From Granulosicoccus sp964437945 (GTDB lineage Bacteria; Pseudomonadota; Gammaproteobacteria; Granulosicoccales; Granulosicoccaceae), in contig CAYTJF010000001.1 of assembly GCA_964437945.1 (NCBI GenBank), positions 1 to 64,000 on the forward strand: a stretch of 64,000 nt of DNA, read 5' to 3'. This document shows positions 52,978 through 61,461 of this stretch, piece after piece (positions within the stretch are counted from its first letter, which is position 1; every line of letters starts with the position of its first letter). The notes under the pieces were generated by a model. It ran no database searches and was not told the origin of the DNA. It saw only the letters and a list, made by a program, of their open reading frames with translations. The position numbers and the translations under genes are program-made.

Positions 52978-54252
52978 TCAACCAAAAATATCTTTTGTTA
53001 TACCATCGTACCAACCTATTGATTCTTCATAGGTGGTTTTGCGCAGAGCGGCATCTTCGCCAGTTTCGCTGATGAATTTCGAAGTGGCGGCAATTTTGCC
53101 TTCCTCAACCGCGTATTGCGCACCTACTTTTACACCGTCATCGGTGCCGATCAAACTCCAGCACGTATTGCTGAATTTTGCCGGAAACACCTTGGCACCC
53201 AGCAGATCACCACGCACATTCAAGGCTGCGACCTTAGCCTGGCTGTTGGCCGAGAAACCTGATTTAGGCATAGCACCTGCGATACTGGCATCACCGAGCA
53301 CGTAGATATTTTCATCCATCGTCGACCGCATTGAATCTGCAACGATTGGACAAAAGCCGGAGTCGTCGGTTAAGCCGCCTTCGACCGCAATAGCGCCGGC
53401 CTGTTGACCGGGAATGATGTTGAGTAACGCACCTTCGAACGTATCAAGATCGGTTTCGACCGTACCTGCTTCGACGTCTACACCGACCACACCACCGTGC
53501 ACATCAGCCCCGTACCACTCGATCATATCGGGATAATGATTTTGCCAACCCTCTTGAAACAGGCCTTGTTTGGAAAATTTCTCTTTTGGATCGATGACAA
53601 AAATTTTACTGTCAGTTAATCCACGCGTTTTTAACACATGCGCCATCATCGATACACGCTCGTATGGCCCTGGTGGACACCGATATGGATTAGGCGGCGG
53701 AACCATAACAATGTTCTGGCCATTTTCTAGCGCATCCAGTTTACTTTTCAACAAGGACGTTTGGGCACCTGCTTGCCAGGCATGCGGAGCAACTTCTGCA
53801 GCTTCTTGCGAATAACCTGGCACGCTATCGAATTTAAGATCGATACCAGGAGCAACAATCAAGCTGTCGTAGGCGACCGATGAACCATCAGCCATGGCAA
53901 CTGATTTTTTGGCAGTGTCTATTCCTTGAGCGTAGCCAATGACCACATTGATGCCGTAGTCGGCATTTAACTTTTCGTACGAATGGGTAATCGATTCGAA
54001 TGAACGGAAATCACCAAGATACAAGTTGGAGAAAAAGCAGGTAGTGTATTTGTCTTCCGCAGAAATCAAGGTAACGTCCACTTTTCCTTCACTGTCTTTG
54101 GCAAGATAGCGAGCCGCAGTGGCGCCAGCTGCACCTCCGCCAATAACGACCACGCTCGGCTTTGCCTGAGCACGGATGCCGGCTGGAACGGCTATGCTGG
54201 CAACTCCAGCACCCAGCAATGTACTGAATTGTCTTCTGGTTATTTTACTCAA
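52978..54252 (-). CDS. fccB: Flavocytochrome c sulfide dehydrogenase, flavoprotein subunit
   Basis: This 424-residue protein has a Tat-type signal (ITRRQFSTLLGAGVASIAVP), then an FAD-binding VVVIGGGAAGATAARYL and the two redox-active cysteines C72 (YTTCFFSN) and C192 (YRCPPGP) of FccB/SoxF. It oxidises sulfide in the periplasm and passes electrons to a cytochrome c subunit. The partner cytochrome gene (fccA) is not found on either side, so the subunit is orphaned here or the partner is unlinked. The upstream region has direct repeats and a dyad. Confidence 0.93.
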   Translation of the reverse strand: MSKITRRQFSTLLGAGVASIAVPAGIRAQAKPSVVVIGGGAAGATAARYLAKDSEGKVDVTLISAEDKYTTCFFSNLYLGDFRSFESITHSYEKLNADYGINVVIGYAQGIDTAKKSVAMADGSSVAYDSLIVAPGIDLKFDSVPGYSQEAAEVAPHAWQAGAQTSLLKSKLDALENGQNIVMVPPPNPYRCPPGPYERVSMMAHVLKTRGLTDSKIFVIDPKEKFSKQGLFQEGWQNHYPDMIEWYGADVHGGVVGVDVEAGTVETDLDTFEGALLNIIPGQQAGAIAVEGGLTDDSGFCPIVADSMRSTMDENIYVLGDASIAGAMPKSGFSANSQAKVAALNVRGDLLGAKVFPAKFSNTCWSLIGTDDGVKVGAQYAVEEGKIAATSKFISETGEDAALRKTTYEESIGWYDGITKDIFG

Positions 54253-54728
54253 GCGATACTCCCCTCTTGTATTTAATAATATTGATCGGTTTTTTGTCCC
54301 ATAACGCCAGTTATGCGAGATTTAAGTCATTTGATACAACGTTAATCAATTACAACGTTAATGCAAGTTGACTCATTTAACGCCTCGATTTTTCCATTCG
54401 GGCGTTCTACCTTTGGGTTTTACTTCTCTATAAAACCACAGGTCAAATTCAAAAACAACCGCTGGTTCTCAGACAGCATTGGCTGAGCATTGTACTATTC
54501 GCTGATGTACTGCGTAGCTTGCCTGACAGTGCATCGCGTATTATGTCTTCGATTACGTTTTCACTGGTTCCTTACTATCTTTTTTCGTACTCCCACACTA
54601 TGTCGAATATATCTCCAAATGAATATTCCAAATGATATACGATCAATACAATAACGAATCAGCGATGATTCGCCGACCAATACCCAAACCCATTGGCTAC
54701 CAAACTACTTAGTTGCTACGTTTAACAA
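54253..54728. other. Divergent regulatory region between fccB and the [2Fe-2S] reductase gene
   Basis: No gene is seen. Besides the direct repeats at 54335-54362, CATAAC-GCCA-GTTATG (54300-54315) forms a perfect dyad about 50 bases upstream of the fccB ATG. Base composition is AT-rich near fccB. Confidence 0.4.
54335..54362. promoter_or_regulatory. Two 12-bp direct repeats upstream of fccB
   Basis: TACAACGTTAAT occurs at 54335-54346 and 54351-54362, start-to-start distance 16 bases, about 83 to 110 bases upstream of the fccB ATG. Spacing of this kind is common for tandem activator sites. Confidence 0.4.
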
Positions 54729-55715
54729 ATGGAAAACAAACGCTCTTCAATCGTTCGCGCAACAATGAACCCCAGTGGCAGGCAATTCGAGGTACTACCT
54801 GGTCAGAGCTTGCTTGAAGCCGGGCTCAGCGCAGGTATTGCATTACCATTTGGCTGTGCCAATGGTAGTTGCGGTGATTGCCGGGCGCGCCTGATTAACG
54901 GACAGGTAAAGAAAACACGAAGCCATGATTTTGTATTAACCGAAGCGCAGAAACTCGATGGGTGTTGCCTGCTGTGTTCAACAACGGCGATTACCAATGT
55001 ACAAATCGATGTGCTAATTGCCGCAACAGTCAACGATATTCCGCAACAGCAGTTGCAAGCAAAACTTTGCCGTGTGGAACAAAGGCACGAAGTCAGCATT
55101 ATCGCGTTCAAATTTATAAGAGGCAAAGCCTTGCGTTTTCTTCCTGGCCAACGAGTCCATTTAACCTCGAAGTGTGGCAGTACAGTGGAGTTGCCCATTG
55201 CCAGCTGCCCCTGTAACGCACAGTACGTCGAGTTCCACTTAACTGCCGAAACAGCACATCTGACAGAACTTAGCCGCTTTAGCGAAAAAGAGCTAACGTC
55301 GACTGCTGAACGCGAGCGCGTCAGTATCAGCGGACCGATTGGAAACTTCACGCTGAGTAACGATATACGTAAGCCCAAGCTGTTTATCACCAAAGGAAGT
55401 GAATTTGGTCAAATACAGGGCATGATCGAGCAAGTGCTGAACGATGAATCGGATGTGCCCTGCTGTCTGATATGGAAAGCCTCAGACAAGGTGGTTATCT
55501 ATAGATCGAATCTGTGTCGATCATGGAAGGATGCGTTCGATCAATTCGATTTTATCCCGTTGTCGAGCAACGCAGATATGCTCAGTGCCATACCCAAACA
55601 CTGGCAGACCCACCTTGGAGACTGCGAGGTGTACTTTGGAAAAAAAGATTCGATTCTTTCACAGCGGCTTACCAAACTTGGTGTCAGCCCGGCTTCCATG
55701 TTCTATGCGGACTGA
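54729..55715 (+). CDS. [2Fe-2S] ferredoxin-FNR-type reductase
   Basis: This 328-residue cytoplasmic protein has a plant-type [2Fe-2S] domain with C43, C48, C51 and C83 at canonical spacing. A ferredoxin-NADP reductase-like module follows (about 105-328). Within the flavin part, the usual RxY[ST] FAD motif is not seen; the strand reads VELPIASCPC instead. That resembles reductase modules that have changed or lost the flavin site. It resembles electron-donor components of oxygenases. A 214-base gap separates it from the dioxygenase gene that starts the tightly packed group to its right. Confidence 0.82.
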   Translation: MENKRSSIVRATMNPSGRQFEVLPGQSLLEAGLSAGIALPFGCANGSCGDCRARLINGQVKKTRSHDFVLTEAQKLDGCCLLCSTTAITNVQIDVLIAATVNDIPQQQLQAKLCRVEQRHEVSIIAFKFIRGKALRFLPGQRVHLTSKCGSTVELPIASCPCNAQYVEFHLTAETAHLTELSRFSEKELTSTAERERVSISGPIGNFTLSNDIRKPKLFITKGSEFGQIQGMIEQVLNDESDVPCCLIWKASDKVVIYRSNLCRSWKDAFDQFDFIPLSSNADMLSAIPKHWQTHLGDCEVYFGKKDSILSQRLTKLGVSPASMFYAD

Positions 55716-55929
55716 CAATGCATCGGGTAATAACACAACGGTGCAACACACCATAGCTTTTACAATTTGGTTGATAGCAACGCAAGATGCAGCGCAACCT
55801 ATATCAAAAGAGATAGACAATCGACGCATTTGCCAACGCAACACCAATAAAACAAGCGGATGCTTTGCCCAATGACGCAAAGCAACCTATGATGAACACT
55901 CTAACCCTACATGAGCCCGGCTTTTTAGC

Positions 55930-56910
55930 ATGTCTGCACCAACTACAGTGACATCTACGTTAGAGCTGATTAACTCACGTCTGTTCAATGGCGACCAGTC
56001 GAAGCAGGACGCGTGGATAGAGCAAGCCCAGGCAAATGCTGAACGGAATGCCGAATCGATAGGGTTGGAATCATTACAACTACCACCCAACCCTTCGCAA
56101 AACCGCGACTACGCCTCTATGAAGCAACTGTGCGCAAAGGTAGCAAACACCGGATTTGCACTTTATGAATGGGACGATGAGCCAAGCGATATTGCTACTT
56201 CAGTATCTCAACTGCTGCACGCATTGTCGCTTCGCAACGGAGATCAGGGCGTAATACGCGAAACGGGCCAGTTGTCATTGCTGCAGGATTTAACCGGCAC
56301 ACCAAAAGGGCGTTTTCCACCTTATCAGGCAAAAGCGATGAATTGGCACACTGATGGTTACTATAACGATCCCGCTGAATCAGTTCGCTGTTTTACACTG
56401 CATTGCATAGCACCAGCGGCTAGTGGGGGCGCGTTATTGCTGATGGATGATGTGTCTCTGGTTTATGCGCTACTGAAGGAAGACCCTGAGCTGGTGTTAC
56501 TACTCTCGCATCCAAATGCCATGACATTGCCACATAACAAGGACAACGACGGACACGACAGACCTGATCGATGCGTGCCTGTTATTTCGCAAAATGCAGA
56601 TGAATCGATAACCATGCGCTTCACAACCAGAACCCAAAACATACAGTGGCGGTGCGATGCAACACAAGCTGCCGCACAACGAGCCAGCGAACTGATCAAT
56701 GAACGCTCGCAATGGCACACTCGCATCAGACTCGAACAAGGTCAGGGCATTATTACGCGCAACGTATTACATGCAAGAGAAGCCTTCGAGGATGCAACTG
56801 ATAAACCGAAAAGGCAAATGCTGCGCGGACGATTTACGAATCTGCCATCGCCAGCCACACTAACCGAATCGGCACACACTTCTGCGAAGCAAAACCATGT
56901 TGCACCTTAG
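55930..56910 (+). CDS. TauD/TfdA-like Fe(II)/2-oxoglutarate dioxygenase
   Basis: This 326-residue protein has the jelly-roll iron site with H140-T-D142 in NWHTDGYY and the distal histidine H281 in NVLHAREAF. R299 or R301 (LRGRF) would bind 2-oxoglutarate. All catalytic elements are present, so it is probably active, but the substrate is unknown. There is no signal peptide. Its 3' end overlaps the following 64-residue gene by 14 bases, so it heads an operon of four overlapping or closely spaced genes ending in a Cas6-like gene. Confidence 0.85.
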   Translation: MSAPTTVTSTLELINSRLFNGDQSKQDAWIEQAQANAERNAESIGLESLQLPPNPSQNRDYASMKQLCAKVANTGFALYEWDDEPSDIATSVSQLLHALSLRNGDQGVIRETGQLSLLQDLTGTPKGRFPPYQAKAMNWHTDGYYNDPAESVRCFTLHCIAPAASGGALLLMDDVSLVYALLKEDPELVLLLSHPNAMTLPHNKDNDGHDRPDRCVPVISQNADESITMRFTTRTQNIQWRCDATQAAAQRASELINERSQWHTRIRLEQGQGIITRNVLHAREAFEDATDKPKRQMLRGRFTNLPSPATLTESAHTSAKQNHVAP

Positions 56911-57091
56911 TGATATATTGTTACAGCACAAGGACATTACTACCTTTGCCGAACTCATTAAAGTCGTGGAACAACGCGCCAAAAATGAAATGTTTTTTCG
57001 TATCGATCTAAAACCACCCTTCCCCGATACACCGCTGAATTGGGAACTGGTGCTTGAGGCTGCATTCAGCGGAGTGCCCAAAGATGACTGA
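56897..57091 (+). CDS. Small hypothetical protein of the Cas6-like operon
   Basis: This 64-residue protein starts with an ATG inside the end of the dioxygenase gene (14-base overlap). Its own stop overlaps the next gene by eight bases. The double overlap argues that it is translated. It begins MLHLSDILLQHKDITTF, is mostly helical and acidic, and ends in LEAAFSGVPKDD. I do not recognise the family. Confidence 0.6.
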   Translation: MLHLSDILLQHKDITTFAELIKVVEQRAKNEMFFRIDLKPPFPDTPLNWELVLEAAFSGVPKDD

Positions 57092-57824
57092 CCCGGGCAC
57101 AGAGGGTTTGAGTCTAAGCGATGAAGAAAAACGCTTGCTGGATAAAACACCCGATGCTGATCGGGAAACGCGATTACAGGCACTACTGGACGCGTTCGAA
57201 CAAGTGCCAGAAATATCCTCAGATACACAAATTTCTGAACAAAAAAAAGAACAGTCCTTACAACATGCACGCACCGCACTGGAAATTGCCGGCCTGTTGT
57301 TAGACCTTGATAGAAAAGCTGACGCATGGAAATACGCCCGACCAGCAGTAGAAGATCTGATTGCCCATCAAGCGTTTGAAGACGCAGCGCTGGCTTGTCA
57401 ATATACCTATCTGGCCGATCAGGACGACGCTATTGCGGCGATTGGCCAGGGAGCATGGTTGTCAGTAACATACCCTGTAGACCCTCATTTAACCGCTAAC
57501 ATACTCACCCATATAATAGATGAAACACCCGATGACTCTGATGGCGGAGCGGTGGCAGCCGCCGTGGCACATTATGTGGTCGATTTGCGAGGCGAAGGCG
57601 AAAAGAAAGAGGAGCTGAGACTGTTTACTGGAGCCAATCTGGCACGCGTAGCGAAGCGACACAGCAACGTTGAATCGCAAATGCAATTCGAACTGTGGGT
57701 GGAACGGCTGGAGCTTGACGTGCCAGAGAAATTTCTGGTTCGGCTGAGAAACGTTATTGACGTAATGGTGCAAACTGATTGGTGGTTCGACCGCGACGCG
57801 TTAACTTCAAACATTCCAGACTGA
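57084..57824 (+). CDS. Helical hypothetical protein of the Cas6-like operon
   Basis: Starting at ATG 57084 (MTDPGTEG), which overlaps the preceding gene by eight bases, the protein has 246 residues. It is acidic, alpha-helical and cytoplasmic, without transmembrane segments or a known domain that I can name. The segments GQGAWLSVTYPVDP near 135 and DVMVQTDWWFDRDA at the C-terminus are so patterned that a conserved family is likely. It sits between the 64-residue gene and the Cas6-like gene (43 bases), so a shared role is inferred. Confidence 0.65.
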   Translation: MTDPGTEGLSLSDEEKRLLDKTPDADRETRLQALLDAFEQVPEISSDTQISEQKKEQSLQHARTALEIAGLLLDLDRKADAWKYARPAVEDLIAHQAFEDAALACQYTYLADQDDAIAAIGQGAWLSVTYPVDPHLTANILTHIIDETPDDSDGGAVAAAVAHYVVDLRGEGEKKEELRLFTGANLARVAKRHSNVESQMQFELWVERLELDVPEKFLVRLRNVIDVMVQTDWWFDRDALTSNIPD

Positions 57825-57867
57825 GTTTTTTTATACAGGACATTGATCAAAGGATATTCGACCGGCA

Positions 57868-58548
57868 ATGTGGCAGGAGACGAATCAAGACGATCCACCA
57901 TCGGGTGCGCGCATGAGCGATGTCAGTTTTCGCATCAACTGCCAACGCTTACTGGTTGACCATGCAGCATTACTAGCTGACGCTACCTGCACACACGCAC
58001 CGATTATAAGAGAATCAATGTGTGCTGGTATCCATCCAATTCATGTTGCCGGTTCACAAAACGGATGGGAGCGCCCGGATAACAGTGGCGAGTATCTACT
58101 ACTGTCTAAGCGCACACGATTTAAAATTCGTATCGAAAATACCTACGCACAACAATTAATCACCACCCTGTCTGGAATTACATTGGACATTGCGGATTCA
58201 CCGCTGCATATTCTGTCCGGAATATCGCGCGTTTTACAACCGGCCTCAACGCTGTTCTCCCGTTACACTTATTTTGAAGATCTGAATACAAACGACGCAG
58301 AGTCGCTATTTGTAGAGCGAGTCGTTGAACAATGCAAACAACATCATTTTTCTCCAACGAAAATTCTTTGTGGCAAAGAGCACACAATAAACACCACAGA
58401 CGGCCCTAGACTGACTCGCAGTGTCTTATTGGCCGATGTACCCGTTATTGAATCACTAACATTGCAAGACTATGGTCTGGGTGATGGCAGAACAATGGGT
58501 TGCGGTTTATTGATTCCGCATAAAGATACTAGTGCTGTTCATGAGTAG
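57868..58548 (+). CDS. Cas6/Cmx6-like RNA endoribonuclease (orphan, no CRISPR nearby)
   Basis: This 226-residue protein strongly resembles Cas6/Cmx6 of type I-MYXAN CRISPR systems. LLVDHAALLADA at the N-terminus, then IHPIHVAGSQNGWERPD, LLSKRTRFKIRI, and the C-terminal Gly-rich RAMP loop GLGDGRTMGCGLLIPHK follow the family order. Cas6 enzymes cut precursor crRNA. The ATG at 57868 is used because MWQE matches the family N-terminus; a later ATG at 57913 is possible. Candidate catalytic His residues lie in VDHAAL and HPIHVAG. No other cas gene or repeat array is nearby, and the operon is redox-enzyme-like, so repurposing is inferred. Confidence 0.8.
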   Translation: MWQETNQDDPPSGARMSDVSFRINCQRLLVDHAALLADATCTHAPIIRESMCAGIHPIHVAGSQNGWERPDNSGEYLLLSKRTRFKIRIENTYAQQLITTLSGITLDIADSPLHILSGISRVLQPASTLFSRYTYFEDLNTNDAESLFVERVVEQCKQHHFSPTKILCGKEHTINTTDGPRLTRSVLLADVPVIESLTLQDYGLGDGRTMGCGLLIPHKDTSAVHE

Positions 58549-58932
58549 AAACTAAGTAACCGACCATCAGAACACTCGCTACGTGTGATGAGTATCTGTA
58601 AGCAATAACCATCTAAATAATTAAACATATAGTGTCTTGATAAATAGTGTCTTGATAACGGGATACTGCGCTGTTGGAGTTATCTGCTCAAGTGATCATT
58701 ACGAATACGAGTGATCCGTTGCCCCATAGAGACTAATTCAAGCCAACAGAGATACCATGTCCACGAGCGATTGATTTTCTTTAGTGCTCTAAGACGACCA
58801 AATAAGGTCAAAAAAAGCAGTTGTTTTCACTTTCGTAAAACTTTTCATTGTCCACCCCGTTATATCCGTAAACAAGCCTGACTCACAACAAACAACAACC
58901 ATGTTGTAAATTTGAATTTTGGGAGAATCAAT
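58549..58932. other. Intergenic region after the Cas6-like gene
   Basis: No gene or CRISPR array is present. It contains a tandem 15-base repeat (58629-58658). No strong terminator for the preceding operon was identified. A GGGAGA ribosome-binding site for the amidase-like gene lies at its right end. Confidence 0.5.
58629..58658. repeat. Two head-to-tail copies of a 15-bp repeat
   Basis: ATAGTGTCTTGATAA occurs at 58629-58643 and 58644-58658, with no bases between them. It lies about 80 bases after the Cas6-like stop codon. Only two copies are present, so it is not a CRISPR array. Confidence 0.75.
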
Positions 58933-59715
58933 ATGAATCGATTGCTGAATACGCATTCCGATAAAAGAGTAAATTCCGCAGCAAAAATAGCCCTTTTTGG
59001 CACGCTAAGTATTTGTACACTCATTAACGTGAACACATTTGCCAGTCACACGGTTCTTACCAGCAGCGATGTTACCTTCAATGAGCAAGGTCAGGCATTC
59101 AACGGCAACCGAGTGTATCTGTCATCACCCACTCACACAGACAGTGGTAGCAGAGGTGAACTTGGTTGGGAAGAGAATATCAATGGTAGACATTGGAACT
59201 CCTATGCAGCCAGAAATAGCTATCTCCTGGGTTCAACCAGCACTTCTCAGTATCGCAGCTTAACCACCAGAGGCTACAAAGTGGTGGTCAGCCAAAATGA
59301 GAGAAACGGCGCTTTTATAACTAACCGAAATAACTCCGACAATTGGGGAGCAGACGTGCATTTGGTCACTCACACTAATGCAGGGGCCGGTGACTATTTT
59401 CTTGTCATGGTGGACGATGCCACCAACACAGCATCAGATCGAAAATTACGTTCAGAACTTGCACTGCGGGTTGGAGCAGGTACACCCGGGGACGAAAGAG
59501 AATCAACAGACAATTCAGGCTTTACCGGTAATCGTAATCTGGGAGAGCTCACGGCAGCTGCCCCATACACAGCCTATGTCGAATTAATATTTCATGACAA
59601 TCAAGCACATATTGACTGGATGGGATCTGGAACCAACTGGGGACAAGCAGTGAAACAACACGCTTGGCGATATGGATTCGCTGTCGATAAAACACTGGAT
59701 TATCCACGAAACTAG
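58933..59715 (+). CDS. Secreted N-acetylmuramoyl-L-alanine amidase-like protein
   Basis: Starting at ATG 58933 (GGGAGA upstream), the 260-residue protein has a signal peptide and an Amidase_3-like domain. Landmarks of the zinc peptidoglycan amidase are a histidine in SSPTHTDSG, an acidic EEN segment after it, HTNAG around residue 150 and AYVELIFHDN near the end. These would be the zinc ligands and the catalytic Glu. The expected role is cleaving the bond between muramic acid and the stem peptide in the periplasm. Two lipoprotein genes follow on the same strand. Confidence 0.75.
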   Translation: MNRLLNTHSDKRVNSAAKIALFGTLSICTLINVNTFASHTVLTSSDVTFNEQGQAFNGNRVYLSSPTHTDSGSRGELGWEENINGRHWNSYAARNSYLLGSTSTSQYRSLTTRGYKVVVSQNERNGAFITNRNNSDNWGADVHLVTHTNAGAGDYFLVMVDDATNTASDRKLRSELALRVGAGTPGDERESTDNSGFTGNRNLGELTAAAPYTAYVELIFHDNQAHIDWMGSGTNWGQAVKQHAWRYGFAVDKTLDYPRN

Positions 59716-59760
59716 TTGAACACCAATACTCTATTTCCTATTTAGCACGGAGACACCAAC

Positions 59761-60735
59761 ATGTTTACTCTACCTAAACCAACACTGAACTTGTTCTACA
59801 TATTATTTTTTGTTGCGCTTGCAGGCTGTAATAGTCAATCTGAATTTCCGAACAGCGAGAACAATGCTGTCAGCGACATTGAAGCGGTCGACACCATACC
59901 GGGCTTTGGCATCACGCCAAAAAATGCCATGCGAGATGACACAATAGCACTATGGGAAGCTTATCAACGTGAATCTATCGTGCAACAATGCATGCAATCC
60001 GCTCAACTGACCTACGACATCGAAGTTGCTTTTCCGGCCGGCGTAGCAATTAACGTTGCTGACAGTCTCGACTTACCCGACGCGCACAGCCTCAAACACT
60101 CAGGTAAATCATTAGGAACCATTGCCAGTGTCAGCGCAACAAACCATCAGCGAGCAATGGACTTGGCCGAGACTGAACAAGACCGTTACTTTCAAACACT
60201 GTTTGGTGAATCCGCTGCTGACGTAGCGCTAGTGGAATCCACCGGTGTGCTACCACCTGGCAGAGCAGATTTTGCACGCGGTGGCTGTGTTGCACAATCC
60301 TGGAACGAAATTCCTGGAGTGTACGCACTCAAACGTGCATTGAACTCTGATATTAGTCAGTCGCGCAGCTTGGAAATGTCGAACGCGCTATTGAGTAAAG
60401 AGCAATCAGCAGCGTGCAATACGAACAGCGAGAAAAATAGTGTTGCTATAAATTCTCTAGCGACGCTGGAACAAAGCCTTGCGCAAAATGAGAACATTGA
60501 CATTGATCCGATCTGCGAAAAAGCGCTAGTTCAACTTAGTCGCGACATTCACCAGAACTCGATCCAACGAACCTTAAATGAAAATGCAGAAATGACACGC
60601 TCTCATGTTAGCCAGTATCACAATGCAATGAATTCGATCAGTGATGATAGCCAATTCATGGCCTTTATGGCATCGTCTACCCACGGCCTGGCAGCTGAAG
60701 AAATACTGGACAAAGCGCTAGATCGTGACGAGTAG
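59761..60735 (+). CDS. Hypothetical lipoprotein
   Basis: This 324-residue predicted lipoprotein has a hydrophobic start (FYILFFVALAGC, lipobox ending in C22 or close by) and a helical, Ser/Asn-rich mature part with several Cys. DADSL- and AETEQD-type segments suggest a helical bundle. I do not recognise the family. It follows the amidase-like gene by 45 bases and precedes another lipoprotein gene by 12 bases, so the three are probably one operon at the cell envelope. Confidence 0.6.
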   Translation: MFTLPKPTLNLFYILFFVALAGCNSQSEFPNSENNAVSDIEAVDTIPGFGITPKNAMRDDTIALWEAYQRESIVQQCMQSAQLTYDIEVAFPAGVAINVADSLDLPDAHSLKHSGKSLGTIASVSATNHQRAMDLAETEQDRYFQTLFGESAADVALVESTGVLPPGRADFARGGCVAQSWNEIPGVYALKRALNSDISQSRSLEMSNALLSKEQSAACNTNSEKNSVAINSLATLEQSLAQNENIDIDPICEKALVQLSRDIHQNSIQRTLNENAEMTRSHVSQYHNAMNSISDDSQFMAFMASSTHGLAAEEILDKALDRDE

Positions 60736-60747
60736 TAATCGTTAACA

Positions 60748-61245
60748 ATGACCACTTCACGATTATTTGGTTGTTTCTTGTTGGCGTCAGTCGCGATGTG
60801 CGGCGCGCTGGCAAGTTGCGCCAACCCTATTCAACCGAAGCCTGCATCTGCTGCTACGAAAAATCCAACTGTTTCTGTAAAAGGAAATTTCTTGTCTTTC
60901 GATGAGGCCAGCGAAGCCTTGAAAAAGGCACTTGAAGAACGCGGCTACGATACATCTGAGGGTGACCATGCTGTAGGTAATGCGGAATCTTTTCTGGCTT
61001 TACCGCTGAATGATAATAGTGCTGAACTTCGTATTAATACATCCTGGGAACAAAAACAGCCTCTTGGATCTTACACACTGCTGAACGACACAGTACAGCT
61101 AACTTCAGCACTTGGCATTGCGAGACTGGACGCCAAAGGTGTTTGGGTAGATTGCAGGGGCTTTCAGTTTGAAATTCTTTCAACCGATACTAATAACGCC
61201 GTTGGGCAAATACTGGCCTCAATCCGAAATGAGTTGGGGTGTTGA
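60748..61245 (+). CDS. Small hypothetical lipoprotein
   Basis: This 165-residue predicted lipoprotein has LASVAMCGALASC as signal, so either Cys could be lipidated (ALASC fits best). The mature part is a roughly 120-residue domain with mixed strands (GSYTLLNDTVQLTSALG) and a Cys near the end. The family is not recognised. It follows the larger lipoprotein gene by 12 bases. No terminator was identified in the 216 bases to the next gene, which points the other way. Confidence 0.6.
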   Translation: MTTSRLFGCFLLASVAMCGALASCANPIQPKPASAATKNPTVSVKGNFLSFDEASEALKKALEERGYDTSEGDHAVGNAESFLALPLNDNSAELRINTSWEQKQPLGSYTLLNDTVQLTSALGIARLDAKGVWVDCRGFQFEILSTDTNNAVGQILASIRNELGC

Positions 61246-61461
61246 CTTGCGTCAGTGGGCTGTACATCCCAATCCAGCTATTCAAGCGCAAGCCATTGAG
61301 AAGCTACAGTAGTGCGACTGCTATAGTTACACGCTGTTTTCAAGCGTAACCCCTACATCACACCACTCTTAAAGCGCTCGGTGGTGATCCATTGCGTAGC
61401 ACAAGCGTGGCGGTAAAACGCTGGCCAGCAGTTTCGATTCATGGTCTAAGATTAAAGCCAG

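Noticed and set aside
54253..54728. Cytochrome c subunit (fccA) next to fccB
   Set aside because: No CxxCH motif occurs in any frame in the flanking spacer, and the opposite flank holds a convergent SH3b gene.
58549..58932. CRISPR array next to the Cas6-like gene
   Set aside because: I looked for regularly spaced repeats of 25-40 bases on both sides of the gene. Only a two-copy 15-bp tandem repeat exists.
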